Assembly (NCBI RefSeq): GCF_014764505.1 | Contig: NZ_JACXWX010000004.1 | Span: 62,001-126,000, forward strand | From: Phormidium tenue FACHB-886 | GTDB taxonomy: Bacteria; Cyanobacteriota; Cyanobacteriia; Elainellales; Elainellaceae | DNA length: 64,000 nt | Direction of reading: 5' to 3' | Shown here: one piece after another, positions 45,257 to 53,780 of the stretch | Numbering within the stretch: position 1 is the first letter of the stretch | Layout: each line of letters begins with the position of its first letter | The notes under the pieces: model-generated | The model's database searches: none | What the model saw: only the letters and a program-made list of their open reading frames with translations | Told to the model about the DNA's origin: nothing | Made by a program: the position numbers and the translations under genes

Positions 45257-45291
45257 AGAGAGGGCTTTGGCAAATTGCCAGAGCCCTCTCT
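45257..45291. terminator. Bidirectional hairpin between convergent genes
   Basis: AGAGAGGGCT at 45257-45266 pairs with AGCCCTCTCT at 45282-45291, with TGGC/GCCA extending the stem inside after one mismatch. On the + strand GCTTGTTCTGTTTG follows, a weak T-run. Confidence 0.7.
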
Positions 45292-45310
45292 GCTTGTTCT
45301 GTTTGTATGG

Positions 45311-45348
45311 CGCTACGCGCAGATGAAGAATCTCTCATGCGCGTAGCG
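45311..45348. repeat. 11-bp inverted repeat CGCTACGCGCA
   Basis: CGCTACGCGCA at 45311-45321 is exactly inverted at 45338-45348 (TGCGCGTAGCG), just beyond the pntB stop. It resembles the small GC-rich palindromic elements scattered in cyanobacterial genomes. Confidence 0.7.
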
Positions 45349-45356
45349 TTGTGAAA

Positions 45357-46796
45357 CTACCGTGAGCCAACGAGCGTTTTCTCCGAGGCACCTGCCTGAT
45401 CGCGTAGCTGACTCAGAATCAAATCTACGTTTTTCTTGGCATCGCCAAACAACATCCGGGCGTTGTCCTTGTAAAACAGCGGATTTTCTACGCCTGCATA
45501 CCCGCTTGCCATGCTGCGCTTCATCACCACAACAGTTTTGGCTTTCCAAACCTCCAGGACTGGCATCCCAGCGATCGGGCTGCCAGGATCTTCGATGGCG
45601 CTGGGGTTAACGGTGTCGTTTGCACCAATAACCAGCACTACGTCGGTTTCAGGAAAATCTTCGTTAATTTCGTCCATTTCCAAAACGATGTCATATGGCA
45701 CATTGGCTTCTGCCAGCAGCACGTTCATATGCCCTGGTAGGCGGCCTGCAACCGGATGGATGCCAAACCGAACCTGTACCCCTCGACTCCGCAGCAGCTT
45801 GGTAATCTCTGAAACAGAGTGCTGCGCTTGAGCAACTGCCATGCCGTATCCCGGCGTGATGATCACACTTTGGGCATCGCCCAGCAGCTCAACCGTTCCA
45901 TCCACGTTGACTGTTTTCGCTTCTCCTTCGATCGCTGCTGCCTGCGAGGGATTCGCACCTGCCCCAGCCCCAAAGCCGCCCAAAATCACGCTGACAAACG
46001 ATCGATTCATGGCTTTGCACATAATGTAGCTGAGGATCGCCCCGCTGCTGCCCACCAGCGCCCCGGTAATGATCAACAGGTCGTTGGAGAGCATAAAGCC
46101 TGCTGCGGCAGCGGCCCAGCCAGAGTAGCTGTTCAGCATTGAAATGACCACCGGCATGTCTGCCCCGCCGATCGCCATCACCAGATGCACCCCCAGCAGG
46201 GCAGCGATCCCAGTCATAATCAGCAGCGGGGTCAGCCCGCTTGTCTCTGGGGCTTGCATAAACAAAGCGCCTAACCCGATCGTTGCTCCCAGCAGCGTCA
46301 AATTGAGTAGATGCCGTCCGGGTAGCAAGAGTGGCTTGCTCTTAATGATTGTCCGCAGCTTGCCAAAGGCAATAATCGAACCCGTGAACGTGATCGCACC
46401 AATAAATACGCCGATGTAGATTTCGAGCTTGTGGATCGATTCTTCTGCACCCGTAAGGGTTTGACCCGCCTGTAGATAGTTGGCAATGCCGACCAGCACG
46501 GCAGCCATTCCCACAAAGCTGTGCAAAATTGCCACTAACTCTGGCATTGAGGTCATAGCAACCCGTGCTGCCACGATCGCTCCAATCACTACACCCGGCA
46601 CAACGGCCGCCAGCAAAACACCATAGCCCGCTCCACCAACGCTGCTTAGGGCAGTAGCAACCACGGCGATCGCCATGCCAGCAATTCCATAGAGATTTCC
46701 CTTGCGAGCTGTTTCCTGGTTAGACAGGCCACCCAAGCTGAGGATAAACAAAGCGCTGGCTGCAATATAAGCAACCGTCAAAAGGTTATGAGACAT
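45357..46796 (-). CDS. pntB: NAD(P) transhydrogenase subunit beta
   Basis: PntB forms, with PntA, the proton-driven transhydrogenase that reduces NADP with NADH. The 479 residues contain about eight transmembrane helices in the first 260 and then the NADP-binding domain with [18 protein letters not shown] (the GYGxAVxxA fingerprint) and the [17 protein letters not shown] loop. It is co-transcribed with pntA, with about 110 bases between that contain a hairpin and tandem repeats. In cyanobacteria this enzyme adjusts NADPH supply under mixotrophic and low-light growth. Confidence 0.96.
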   Translation of the reverse strand: MSHNLLTVAYIAASALFILSLGGLSNQETARKGNLYGIAGMAIAVVATALSSVGGAGYGVLLAAVVPGVVIGAIVAARVAMTSMPELVAILHSFVGMAAVLVGIANYLQAGQTLTGAEESIHKLEIYIGVFIGAITFTGSIIAFGKLRTIIKSKPLLLPGRHLLNLTLLGATIGLGALFMQAPETSGLTPLLIMTGIAALLGVHLVMAIGGADMPVVISMLNSYSGWAAAAAGFMLSNDLLIITGALVGSSGAILSYIMCKAMNRSFVSVILGGFGAGAGANPSQAAAIEGEAKTVNVDGTVELLGDAQSVIITPGYGMAVAQAQHSVSEITKLLRSRGVQVRFGIHPVAGRLPGHMNVLLAEANVPYDIVLEMDEINEDFPETDVVLVIGANDTVNPSAIEDPGSPIAGMPVLEVWKAKTVVVMKRSMASGYAGVENPLFYKDNARMLFGDAKKNVDLILSQLRDQAGASEKTLVGSR

Positions 46797-46822
46797 GAGT
46801 TAAAAAGATGAAAAGAACTGTG

Positions 46823-46844
46823 GGGCGAGAGGACTGCCTCGCCC
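46823..46844. repeat. Hairpin between pntA and pntB
   Basis: GGGCGAG at 46823-46829 pairs with CTCGCCC at 46838-46844. Without a T-run it may be an mRNA processing or stability site between the two genes. Confidence 0.6.
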
Positions 46845-46845
46845 A

Positions 46846-46881
46846 GTGCAAACTGCAGCACAAGTACAAACTGCAGTACAA
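46846..46881. repeat. Two tandem 18-bp repeats between pntA and pntB
   Basis: GTGCAAACTGCAGCACAA at 46846-46863 is followed at once by GTACAAACTGCAGTACAA at 46864-46881. The two copies differ at two positions that pair with each other in each copy (GTGC/GCAC and GTAC/GTAC), so each unit keeps its own palindrome. Confidence 0.9.
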
Positions 46882-46909
46882 AATTCAGCGAACCAGATCG
46901 CTCAAGCGC

Positions 46910-48511
46910 CTATTTCTGAAACATCTTCAGCATCCGCTGCGTCACCAGAAAGCCACCTGCAATATTAATCGTGCCAATCAGAATGGCGATCGCCCCTAGT
47001 ATGGTAGTTGCCGATCCCAGCGAATCAGAAATTTGCAGCATCCCACCGATGATGATGATGCCGCTAATTGCATTGGTAACGCTCATCAAGGGCGTGTGCA
47101 GGGCAGGCTTGACGTTCCAAATCACCTGCCAGCCCACAAAGCAAGCCAGCACAAACACCGTAAAGTGGGAGAGAAAAGAAGGCGGAGCACTGATGCCAAT
47201 GCCAATCAGAGCAATTCCTAGCAGCAACGGCAGCAAGAAGGGCGATTGGCTCTTGGCAGGCTGAGCCGAGGCAGCAGCGGCTGGGGCAGGCTGGGGTTTG
47301 GGTGCTGCTGGAGGAGGGGTAGCTGGCTTTGGCGGTGGGTAGGTGATTGCGCCTTGATGCAATACCAATGCCCCACGCACTGCTTCGTTTTCCAGATCGA
47401 CCTTAAAGTTCTCATTGCCGCCCATTTCGGTGAGTAGATGGCAGAGGTTCGTGCCATAGAGCTGGCTAGACTGCGTTGCCATGCGGCTGGGCAGATCGGT
47501 AAGTCCAATAATAGTGACGCCGTTGTAGCAGTAGACTTCACCGGGTCGAGTAACTTCGCAGTTACCGCCTTGTTCTGCTGCCATGTCTACAACGACAGAG
47601 CCGGGCTTCATGCTCTCCACCATTTCTCGCGTAATCAACACGGGCGCTTTTTTGCCCGGAATCAACGCTGTGGTGATGATGATATCGACTTCTTTTGCCT
47701 GTTCTGCAAACAGCGCCATCTCTGCTTGGATAAATTCATCGCTCATCGTTTTGGCATAGCCGCCTTCCCCAGAGCCATCTTCAGCAAAGCTAAGTTCTAA
47801 AAACTCTGCGCCCAAGCTCTGCACCTGCTCTTTGACAACCAACCGCGTGTCAAACGATCGCACAATCGCCCCTAAACCTTTGGCTGCCCCAATTGCCGCT
47901 AGCCCTGCCACGCCTGCGCCAATGATTAACACTTTGGCAGGCGGCACTTTTCCTGCGGCTGTGATCTGCCCCGTAAAGAAGCGACCAAAGTTGTTTGCTG
48001 CTTCAATTACCGCCCGATAGCCCGCGATGTTTGCCATTGAGCTGAGCGCATCCATCTTTTGGGCACGGCTGATACGGGGGACAGCATCCATCGCCAGCAC
48101 GGTAGCTTTCTGTGCGGCTAGCTTTTGCAACAGCTCGGCATTCTGCGCTGGATAAACGAAGCTAATTAGCGTTTGGCCTTCATGCAGCAATTCAGCCTCA
48201 TGCCGATCGAGCGCAGAATGAAACTGAGGCGATCGCACTTTCAACACTATGTCGGCAGTTTCCCAGAGGGCAAGCAAGTCTGCAACAGTTTGCCCACCCG
48301 CTTCTTGATAGGCTCGGTCGGAAAAGCTAGCGGCTTCGCCTGCGCCAGATTCAATCAGCACGTCAAAGCCAAGTTTCCGTAATGTTTTGACGGTCTCCGG
48401 AGTGGCAGCAACGCGACATTCACCGGGATAAATTTCTTTAGGTACAGCAATCTTTAAGCGGTTCTTCGGCAGGTTGGTGAGGGGCGATTCTGGCTGAATT
48501 GCGATCGTCAT
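46910..48511 (-). CDS. pntA: NAD(P) transhydrogenase subunit alpha
   Basis: The 533-residue protein joins the NAD(H)-binding domain I to the C-terminal membrane part in one chain. Domain I shows [22 protein letters not shown] at the start, [24 protein letters not shown] as the nucleotide fold, and [18 protein letters not shown] Pro/Ala-rich linker near residues 385-420 separates it from transmembrane helices (about 425-525). Some bacteria have these as pntAA and pntAB; here they are fused. GGAGA stands close before the ATG. It precedes pntB. Confidence 0.96.
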   Translation of the reverse strand: MTIAIQPESPLTNLPKNRLKIAVPKEIYPGECRVAATPETVKTLRKLGFDVLIESGAGEAASFSDRAYQEAGGQTVADLLALWETADIVLKVRSPQFHSALDRHEAELLHEGQTLISFVYPAQNAELLQKLAAQKATVLAMDAVPRISRAQKMDALSSMANIAGYRAVIEAANNFGRFFTGQITAAGKVPPAKVLIIGAGVAGLAAIGAAKGLGAIVRSFDTRLVVKEQVQSLGAEFLELSFAEDGSGEGGYAKTMSDEFIQAEMALFAEQAKEVDIIITTALIPGKKAPVLITREMVESMKPGSVVVDMAAEQGGNCEVTRPGEVYCYNGVTIIGLTDLPSRMATQSSQLYGTNLCHLLTEMGGNENFKVDLENEAVRGALVLHQGAITYPPPKPATPPPAAPKPQPAPAAAASAQPAKSQSPFLLPLLLGIALIGIGISAPPSFLSHFTVFVLACFVGWQVIWNVKPALHTPLMSVTNAISGIIIIGGMLQISDSLGSATTILGAIAILIGTINIAGGFLVTQRMLKMFQK

Positions 48512-48810
48512 GAACTCTCCTTAAGCATTCAATGGCTTGATGTCGATCTGCGGGCAAAGGATAGTGAGGGAAGTGTATCGGGTTCAGTGTGTTTCAGTAT
48601 GGCAATTTCGTCAGAGGAATTCCGTTTCTTGCACTGGTTCAATAGCATTACAAAACGCTACAAAGCGAAGGATTTATCCTCCTTCTTGGCAGCCTGCAGA
48701 ATTTAATCGCTGGTGAAACTTAATCAAACGCAAAGGCTTCTGGTTAACTTCTAAAATCAGTCGCAGCTTTCAGAAGCTTAGTGCGCTAGTTAACTACGTC
48801 TTTTCTTTAC

Positions 48811-48834
48811 TTGTACCTTTTCTTTTAGGTACAA
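48811..48834. promoter_or_regulatory. 8-bp inverted repeat TTGTACCT-N8-AGGTACAA
   Basis: TTGTACCT at 48811-48818 is exactly inverted at 48827-48834, with a pyrimidine-rich loop. It may be an operator; GTA and TAC half-sites are 14 bases apart, not the 8 of an NtcA site. Confidence 0.5.
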
Positions 48835-48897
48835 ATCTCTGATCCCACAAACCTTATCTGACAAAAAGTGTCCCCTTCTAGATATATAGACTCAAAA

Positions 48898-48938
48898 CAG
48901 CGCGAGCCAAATCCAATTCGATCGCGCTGAATCTTTTT
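48898..48938 (+). terminator. Orphan intrinsic terminator-like structure
   Basis: CAGCGCGA at 48898-48905 pairs with TCGCGCTG at 48922-48929, and five T follow at 48934-48938. No + strand gene ends nearby. Confidence 0.6.
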
Positions 48939-49234
48939 GCATCCTAAAGGAATCTCTAAATTTAAATTTGGTTCTTTAACTTGTCTTAGGAATTCCTATT
49001 TTTTACGCCACATTTATTTGTTTAGTTTTATTCAAATTTTCAACGTTTGTTTGAGCATATTTTATGGAGGAATCGCTCGGTATTTCTTAATATGAATCTA
49101 AACACAGCCATTCTGGTTGACTGATAGGGTGAGGTTGTCTATGTGCCGAGTGCCAACTTAAATGACTACAAATGGCTACAGCTCAAATGGCTAGAGCATT
49201 AGGACTGAACGATTGGATAGATTGCTGTAGGGCT

Positions 49235-49281
49235 TGCCTTTGGTTAAGCTGATTTGGCTTCTAGAGCTTAAGGCACTTTTT
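49235..49281 (+). terminator. Second orphan terminator-like structure
   Basis: TGCCTTTGGTTAAGC at 49235-49249 pairs with GCTTAAGGCA at 49266-49275 with a bulge in the left arm, and a five-T run follows at 49277-49281. No gene lies upstream on this strand. Confidence 0.45.
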
Positions 49282-49416
49282 GTCTGTCTTCCCGTCTAAA
49301 CAAATCAGCCTTACCCGCCGATAAATGATAATTTTGGTAAAGTCATTAGGTGTAAAATTCACGACTGTCGGGTTCGGGTCGCGCTGTTTGAGTCACGCTG
49401 TGAGAGTGTACCGCTT

Positions 49417-49956
49417 ATGTTTAAGAAATCTTCTGTGCTTGGTTTGTTCTCCGTTTTAGCGATCGTCGCGTCCTTTACGGTTGGGCTATCTACAATGGTC
49501 AAAGCCCAAGGAACGTCAGGATTCACCATCTTTAGCGGCGTTGAGCGCGAGAATCAGCTGGGCTACGCCCTTGACTACGATGGGCGGTTGGGTGCGCGCG
49601 ATCGCTATCATTTGCGAATTCCGGCTCGTAAGCTAGAGTTTGCAATCTCTAAGCTGGCAATCAGCTATCCAGATACCTACGAAGGCAGATTTGATGCAGA
49701 CTCCGTCCGCGTTGAAGCCGCAGACAAGGAGATCGTGCTGGATGAAGTTACCTGGGATCAGGAAAACCGTGTTATTGAAATTTATCCCCAGGAGCCGATT
49801 CCGGCAGATACTCGCCTAGAAATTGTTTTGTCTAACGTCCGCAACCCCACGCGAGTTGGCACTCACTATTTCAATGCTTCCGTTCAGTCTCCTGGCGATC
49901 TGCCGTTGATGCGCTACGTCGGCACCTGGATTCTTAGCATTGGCAACGACGACTAG
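49417..49956 (+). CDS. DUF2808 exported protein
   Basis: The 179-residue product has an N-terminal signal sequence (KKSSVLGLFSVLAIVASFTVGLSTMVKA, cut probably after KAQ) and a single DUF2808 domain. The domain contains YHLRIPARKLEFAISKLAISYP and IEIYPQEPIPADTRLEIVLSNVRNPTRVGTHYF. DUF2808 is a cyanobacterial family of beta-rich envelope proteins with unknown function. An inverted repeat stands just behind the stop. Confidence 0.85.
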   Translation: MFKKSSVLGLFSVLAIVASFTVGLSTMVKAQGTSGFTIFSGVERENQLGYALDYDGRLGARDRYHLRIPARKLEFAISKLAISYPDTYEGRFDADSVRVEAADKEIVLDEVTWDQENRVIEIYPQEPIPADTRLEIVLSNVRNPTRVGTHYFNASVQSPGDLPLMRYVGTWILSIGNDD

Positions 49957-50259
49957 CGCTAACGGGAGTTTCGTCTCAGCAGCGATCAGAACTGACGAGC
50001 AGCAACAGGAAAGTGCGGGCGAAGGTCACGCTGTCCTGTTGCTGCTCATTTCTTGCCTAGAGAACTTGGGGCTGAAGGATAGGTGCTGTCATGAGCGATG
50101 AGTGCTGGCGCAAAGCTGCTTCCCTTCTTTAGAGATGCTTTTACGGAAGCGGGTTCCTTGAGAAATCCATTGCGCCTGGATGCTACAGTTGACCCGCCAC
50201 AATGCTATTATCATAGACTGTGACTTTTTATATTTATTCAGCATTGGAGCTAAGCGTCC
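49957..50259. other. Intergenic region DUF2808 gene / rpmH
   Basis: It holds the 14-bp hairpin at 49997-50047. An AT-rich stretch near 50204-50240 (GCTATTATCATAGACTG) probably contains the promoter of the rpmH run. Confidence 0.5.
49997..50047 (+). terminator. Terminator-like 14-bp stem after DUF2808 gene
   Basis: GAGCAGCAACAGGA at 49997-50010 pairs perfectly with TCCTGTTGCTGCTC at 50034-50047 around a 23-base loop, followed by ATTTCTTG. It starts 40 bases past the stop. Confidence 0.7.
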
Positions 50260-50403
50260 ATGACTAAGCGCACTTTAGAAGGAACAAGCCGTAAGCGCAG
50301 AAGAACCTCTGGCTTTCGGGCACGGATGCGGACTGCAACCGGTAGACGAGTGATTCGGGCACGGCGTCAGAAAGGGCGGGCCCGGCTGTCGGTTTCTGGC
50401 TGA
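50260..50403 (+). CDS. rpmH: 50S ribosomal protein L34
   Basis: This 47-codon gene was found directly in the sequence. It encodes a very basic protein beginning [20 protein letters not shown], with [19 protein letters not shown] following, the conserved L34 core. The rpmH-rnpA order is one of the most conserved in bacteria and supports the call. It ends 11 bases before rnpA. Confidence 0.97.
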   Translation: MTKRTLEGTSRKRRRTSGFRARMRTATGRRVIRARRQKGRARLSVSG

Positions 50404-50414
50404 TCGGCTGCTGA

Positions 50415-50846
50415 ATGGCACTGCCGAAACAGCATCGACTTAGGAAACGACAAGACTTCAGTGCAGTATATCAAGCGGGGCTGCGTCGCTCATCTGCACA
50501 CCTGATTTTGAGAGCTTTGCGGATTAAGTCCACCAAGCTCCAGAAAGAGCAATTTGAAAAAGAGCAGCCTGAAACAGGTCAACTCAACACTAATCAGCCG
50601 CCTACGCCCAGCCAGCCTACGCAAATCGGCGTTTCGATTAGTCAAAAAGTCAGTAAGCGTGCCGTGGTCCGCAACCGGATTAAGCGGCGAATTCGTGCTG
50701 CAGCCCATCAGCTGCTGCCGCTGCTGGCTGGCAATTGGCAAATCGTGATTGTGGTAAAGCCTAACGCCGCGCAGTGCGGTTATGAACAAATTCTGCAAGA
50801 ATTAAAGCAGTTATTCATTAATGCTGAGGTGATGGATGGGCATTAA
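50415..50846 (+). CDS. rnpA: Ribonuclease P protein component
   Basis: RnpA binds the RNase P RNA and helps cut the 5' leader from pre-tRNAs. The protein begins LPKQHRLRKRQDFSAVYQAG and carries the RNR box KRAVVRNRIKRRIRAAAH near residue 77. Between these, at about residues 38-62, it has a polar Q/E/T/P-rich insertion that makes it 143 residues, longer than the usual 110-125. The stop overlaps the start of the next gene by 11 bases. Confidence 0.95.
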   Translation: MALPKQHRLRKRQDFSAVYQAGLRRSSAHLILRALRIKSTKLQKEQFEKEQPETGQLNTNQPPTPSQPTQIGVSISQKVSKRAVVRNRIKRRIRAAAHQLLPLLAGNWQIVIVVKPNAAQCGYEQILQELKQLFINAEVMDGH

Positions 50847-51228
50847 AGAGGAGGTCTATTTTGAGGGCGGTCCTCACGTAGGCGATCTAATTATCAATAT
50901 TCTGCTAGGGTTCACGGTGATCTGCCTGCCGCTGACGATTGGCGCACTCGTTCGTGCCCTCTGGCTGCGCTACCGCATCACCGACCGCCGCATTTCCATC
51001 ACGGGTGGATGGATGGGGCGCGATCGCTCAGACATTATCTATTCCGAAATCGCTAAAGTTGTCACCGTGCCTAGAGGATTGGGGGCTTGGGGCGATATGG
51101 TGATTACTCTCAAAGATGGGAGCCGCCTAGAGCTAAGAGCTGTCCCGCAGTTCCGCGATCTTTACAGCTACATCACCAGCAAGCTTCCCGCGAGGGCGCA
51201 GCAGGCTAGCGGAGCGATTGGTCAGTAG
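50836..51228 (+). CDS. Bacterial PH domain membrane protein
   Basis: The 130-residue product has one or two hydrophobic helices (about residues 17-42) and a bPH (DUF304-like) domain, RYRITDRRISITGGWMGRDRSDIIYSEIAKV. The ATG overlaps the rnpA end by 11 bases in another frame, which implies translational coupling. The position between rnpA and yidC is a known cyanobacterial arrangement; in other bacteria yidD takes this place. The function is unknown. Confidence 0.85.
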   Translation: MGIKEEVYFEGGPHVGDLIINILLGFTVICLPLTIGALVRALWLRYRITDRRISITGGWMGRDRSDIIYSEIAKVVTVPRGLGAWGDMVITLKDGSRLELRAVPQFRDLYSYITSKLPARAQQASGAIGQ

Positions 51229-51349
51229 GGAACTCAAGTTGGAAACTTGCAGAAAACTGAGTAGGGTATTCCGTACCCAAACCCAGACTGGAATTTAGTT
51301 AGAGTTAAACAGATTTAAAGATTTAGCGAGACGCAGGTAGAGACAACGC

Positions 51350-52630
51350 ATGGATTTTGGCGTCGGATTTCTCTCGAATAATGTAATGTTGCCGATCCTG
51401 GACTTCTTCTATGGGATCGTGCCGAGCTACGGATTGGCGATCGTTGCCCTGACGCTGGTTATCCGTTTTGCACTGTATCCCTTGAGCGCAGGCTCCATCC
51501 GCAATATGCGACGGATGAAGGTGACACAGCCAGTCATGCAAAAGCGGGTCAAAGAAATCCAGGAGCAGTACAAGAACGACCCAGCCAAGCAGCAAGAGGA
51601 GATGGGCAAAGTCTACAAAGAGTTTGGCAATCCCTTAGCAGGCTGCTTGCCGGTCGTGCTGCAGATGCCAATCCTGTTTGCCCTATTTGCGACGCTGCGA
51701 GGATCACCATTTTCGGATGTTCCTTACAATATCAATCTGCAGATTGTGCCCCGTGAGCAGATCGAGCAAATCCAGCCGCAAGCCTACGCTACCAATCCCC
51801 AAAACATTTACGTGTCGGAAGGGGTGCATGTGCCAGTAGCAGCGATCGTTCCCAGCGGTAATCGTTTAGCTGTGGGCGAGAAGACTAGCGTTGAGTTTCA
51901 AACCACTAGCGGCAAGCCGCTTGGTGAAGTTTTAGAGGAATACCCCGAAACTGAAATCATTCCTGCTTGGTCGATCACCAAGGGCAATGACCTAGTCCGG
52001 TTTGATAAGAATGGTAATCTGGAAGCGCTCGCACCTGGCGATGTGACGCTGCAGGGAAAAGTTCCCGGTCTAGCTTCTAATAAAGGCTTTTTGTTCATTA
52101 AGGCATTAGGTCGAGTTGGCGCATTTGATCAAGCAACTGGCGCAATCAACTGGGACATCCTGGGCATGGTGCTGTTCTTCGGTGTCAGCCTTTATGTCAA
52201 CCAGCTGCTTTCGGGGCAGGCCTCCAACGATAATTCTCAGCAAGCAACGGTAAACCGGATCACGCCAATTATTTTTTCTGGCATGTTCCTGTTCTTCCCG
52301 CTTCCAGCAGGGGTGCTGATGTACATGACGCTTGCTAACGTTTTTCAAACCCTTCAAACCTACATTTTGTCGAGAGAGCCTCTGCCCGAAAACCTGCAGA
52401 AGTTGGTAGATGCCGAAGCAAAGCAGAGTGAAACTCGCGCAGCGCTACCCTTCGAGCCCGGCAAATCCAAGAAAGAGGAAGAGCCGAAGAAGGACACTAA
52501 AGGCGTGGCAGCAAAGGAAACTAAGGCAACTACAACAAAGGAAACTAAAACCACTACGCCTGCTAAAGCCAGCGGGACTGCTAAGGGAGCAGATACCACA
52601 AAATCTTCTGGACGAAAGAAGAAAGGCTGA
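51350..52630 (+). CDS. yidC: Membrane protein insertase YidC/Oxa1
   Basis: YidC inserts proteins into the plasma and thylakoid membranes, alone or with Sec. The 426 residues show the Oxa1 core: helix 1 near [22 protein letters not shown] with the conserved Arg in the groove, the cytoplasmic helical loop ([31 protein letters not shown]), [20 protein letters not shown], and late helices near 265-285 and 305-335. An extracytoplasmic insertion at about 145-255 contains a segment like a bacterial Ig-like (Big2) domain. The C-terminus is a long K/T-rich basic tail suited to ribosome binding. Confidence 0.95.
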   Translation: MDFGVGFLSNNVMLPILDFFYGIVPSYGLAIVALTLVIRFALYPLSAGSIRNMRRMKVTQPVMQKRVKEIQEQYKNDPAKQQEEMGKVYKEFGNPLAGCLPVVLQMPILFALFATLRGSPFSDVPYNINLQIVPREQIEQIQPQAYATNPQNIYVSEGVHVPVAAIVPSGNRLAVGEKTSVEFQTTSGKPLGEVLEEYPETEIIPAWSITKGNDLVRFDKNGNLEALAPGDVTLQGKVPGLASNKGFLFIKALGRVGAFDQATGAINWDILGMVLFFGVSLYVNQLLSGQASNDNSQQATVNRITPIIFSGMFLFFPLPAGVLMYMTLANVFQTLQTYILSREPLPENLQKLVDAEAKQSETRAALPFEPGKSKKEEEPKKDTKGVAAKETKATTTKETKTTTPAKASGTAKGADTTKSSGRKKKG

Positions 52631-52659
52631 GGTGAGGGTTGAGGTAAAGGGTTAACGCT

Positions 52660-53157
52660 ATGGACGAACACTCGGTTCAACGAGGACAGCAGTGGTTGAC
52701 AGAGCTCTTGCAGAAGGCAGGATTTTCAACTCAGGTAAGCGCTGACGCAAGCAAGCTGGACTCGGAGGGCAGCTACTGGCTGGTGATTGATGAAAGTCCA
52801 TTTACCGCCGAGCAAACTGATGTTTTGATCGGCAAAGGCGGTTCCGTGCTGGATGCCATCCAGTACCTTGCAAATACCACGCTGAATCTGGGACAAGACG
52901 AAGGAACTCAAACTGCTTACACGATTGAACTGGCTGGCTACCGGGTTCGCCGCCAAGCAGAGCTGCAAGCCTTGGCAGATGAAGCAGCGCAGCAAGTCCG
53001 AGAGACAGGTCAAGAGTTTGAGATGGCGGCGCTGTCTTCAGCAGAACGACGGCAGGTGCATACCTACTTGAAGACCTTTGATGATTTAGAAACCGAAAGC
53101 CGAGGACGAGAACCCGATCGCCGCCTTGTCGTCCGGTTGGTTTCAGATGAAAACTAG
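52660..53157 (+). CDS. jag: Jag/KhpB-type KH-R3H RNA-binding protein
   Basis: This 165-residue protein has a KH domain with the GxxG loop in LIGKGGSVLDAIQYLANTTLN near residue 57, and a C-terminal R3H domain (MAALSSAERRQVHTYLK ending with the RxxxH motif, then SRGREPDRRLVV). An N-terminal Jag-N domain is lacking, as is usual in cyanobacteria. Homologues bind RNA and affect cell elongation. It lies 29 bases after yidC, an association seen across bacteria, and is followed by a terminator-like hairpin. Confidence 0.88.
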   Translation: MDEHSVQRGQQWLTELLQKAGFSTQVSADASKLDSEGSYWLVIDESPFTAEQTDVLIGKGGSVLDAIQYLANTTLNLGQDEGTQTAYTIELAGYRVRRQAELQALADEAAQQVRETGQEFEMAALSSAERRQVHTYLKTFDDLETESRGREPDRRLVVRLVSDEN

Positions 53158-53166
53158 TAGAGAGTT

Positions 53167-53197
53167 AAAATTGTGTGCTTTTTGGGCACACAATTTT
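53167..53197 (+). terminator. Terminator after jag
   Basis: AAAATTGTGTGC at 53167-53178 pairs perfectly with GCACACAATTTT at 53186-53197. It begins 10 bases past the jag stop and ends 22 bases before the ATG of the next gene, so the yceD-ycf46 pair probably has its own promoter or depends on readthrough. Confidence 0.8.
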
Positions 53198-53219
53198 CTT
53201 AAGTCGGGAGAACGCTGTT

Positions 53220-53726
53220 ATGGATGCTATTTACATCCCCCAACTCACCAGGGCACCGGAGCAAACCGAAACGATTGAGGTGCAAAACTATTTGCCCGAT
53301 CTAGAAACGCTGACCCCTGTGCAAGGGCAAATGCGTGTCATCCATCGGGGCACCTATTTAGAAGTTTCTGCCAGAGCCGAGACGATCATGACGCTAACCT
53401 GCGACCGCTGCCTGCAGCAGTACAATCAGCGCATTACGGTAGATACCTCTGAGCTAATCTGGTTACAAGAGCCACCAGAAGAGCCGGAGGAAGAAGGCAT
53501 TGAGCGAGAAGTAGCGCTGGATGACCTGGTGGAAACACTGCCCCCACAGGGCTATTTTTACCCTGCCCAGTGGCTCTATGAGCAGTTTTGCCTAGAAATT
53601 CCTCATCGCAAGATTTGTAATGCTGACTGCCGTGGCATTCAGGTGCAAAAACCTGGGGCAGCTAAGCCAGCCGCCGATCGCCGTTGGGCATCGCTGGAAG
53701 CCTTTAGAGAAAACTTATCTAATTAG
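53220..53726 (+). CDS. YceD/DUF177 family protein
   Basis: The 168-residue product has the DUF177 features LTCDRCLQQYNQRITVDTSELIW near residue 60 and, downstream, PHRKICNADCRGIQV with two more cysteines, giving a CxxC...CxxxC pattern. In other bacteria yceD precedes rpmF (L32) and affects 23S rRNA; plants need it for chloroplast rRNA. Here it is followed by the ycf46 gene. The ATG at 53220 is preferred since the open frame upstream runs through the hairpin after jag. Confidence 0.85.
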   Translation: MDAIYIPQLTRAPEQTETIEVQNYLPDLETLTPVQGQMRVIHRGTYLEVSARAETIMTLTCDRCLQQYNQRITVDTSELIWLQEPPEEPEEEGIEREVALDDLVETLPPQGYFYPAQWLYEQFCLEIPHRKICNADCRGIQVQKPGAAKPAADRRWASLEAFRENLSN

Positions 53727-53780
53727 AAGTAATTAGAAGTGAATTGCATCTGCCCAGCCCCTCTGAATCTGTAAGCCTCT

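Larger units (their letters stand above)
48512..49416. other. Long gene-poor region with orphan terminator-like structures
   Basis: No protein gene is supported in about 900 bases. Present are an 8-bp inverted repeat TTGTACCT/AGGTACAA (48811-48834), a terminator-like stem with T-run (48898-48938), and a second bulged stem with T-run (49235-49281). These features suggest one or two small RNAs on the + strand, or a long leader for the DUF2808 gene. Confidence 0.5.

Noticed and set aside
46910-48511. Gene fusion novelty in pntA
   Set aside because: A single-chain alpha subunit with both domains is common in bacteria, including cyanobacteria.
48811-48834. NtcA-binding site GTAN8TAC
   Set aside because: The GTA and TAC halves are 14 bases apart, not 8.
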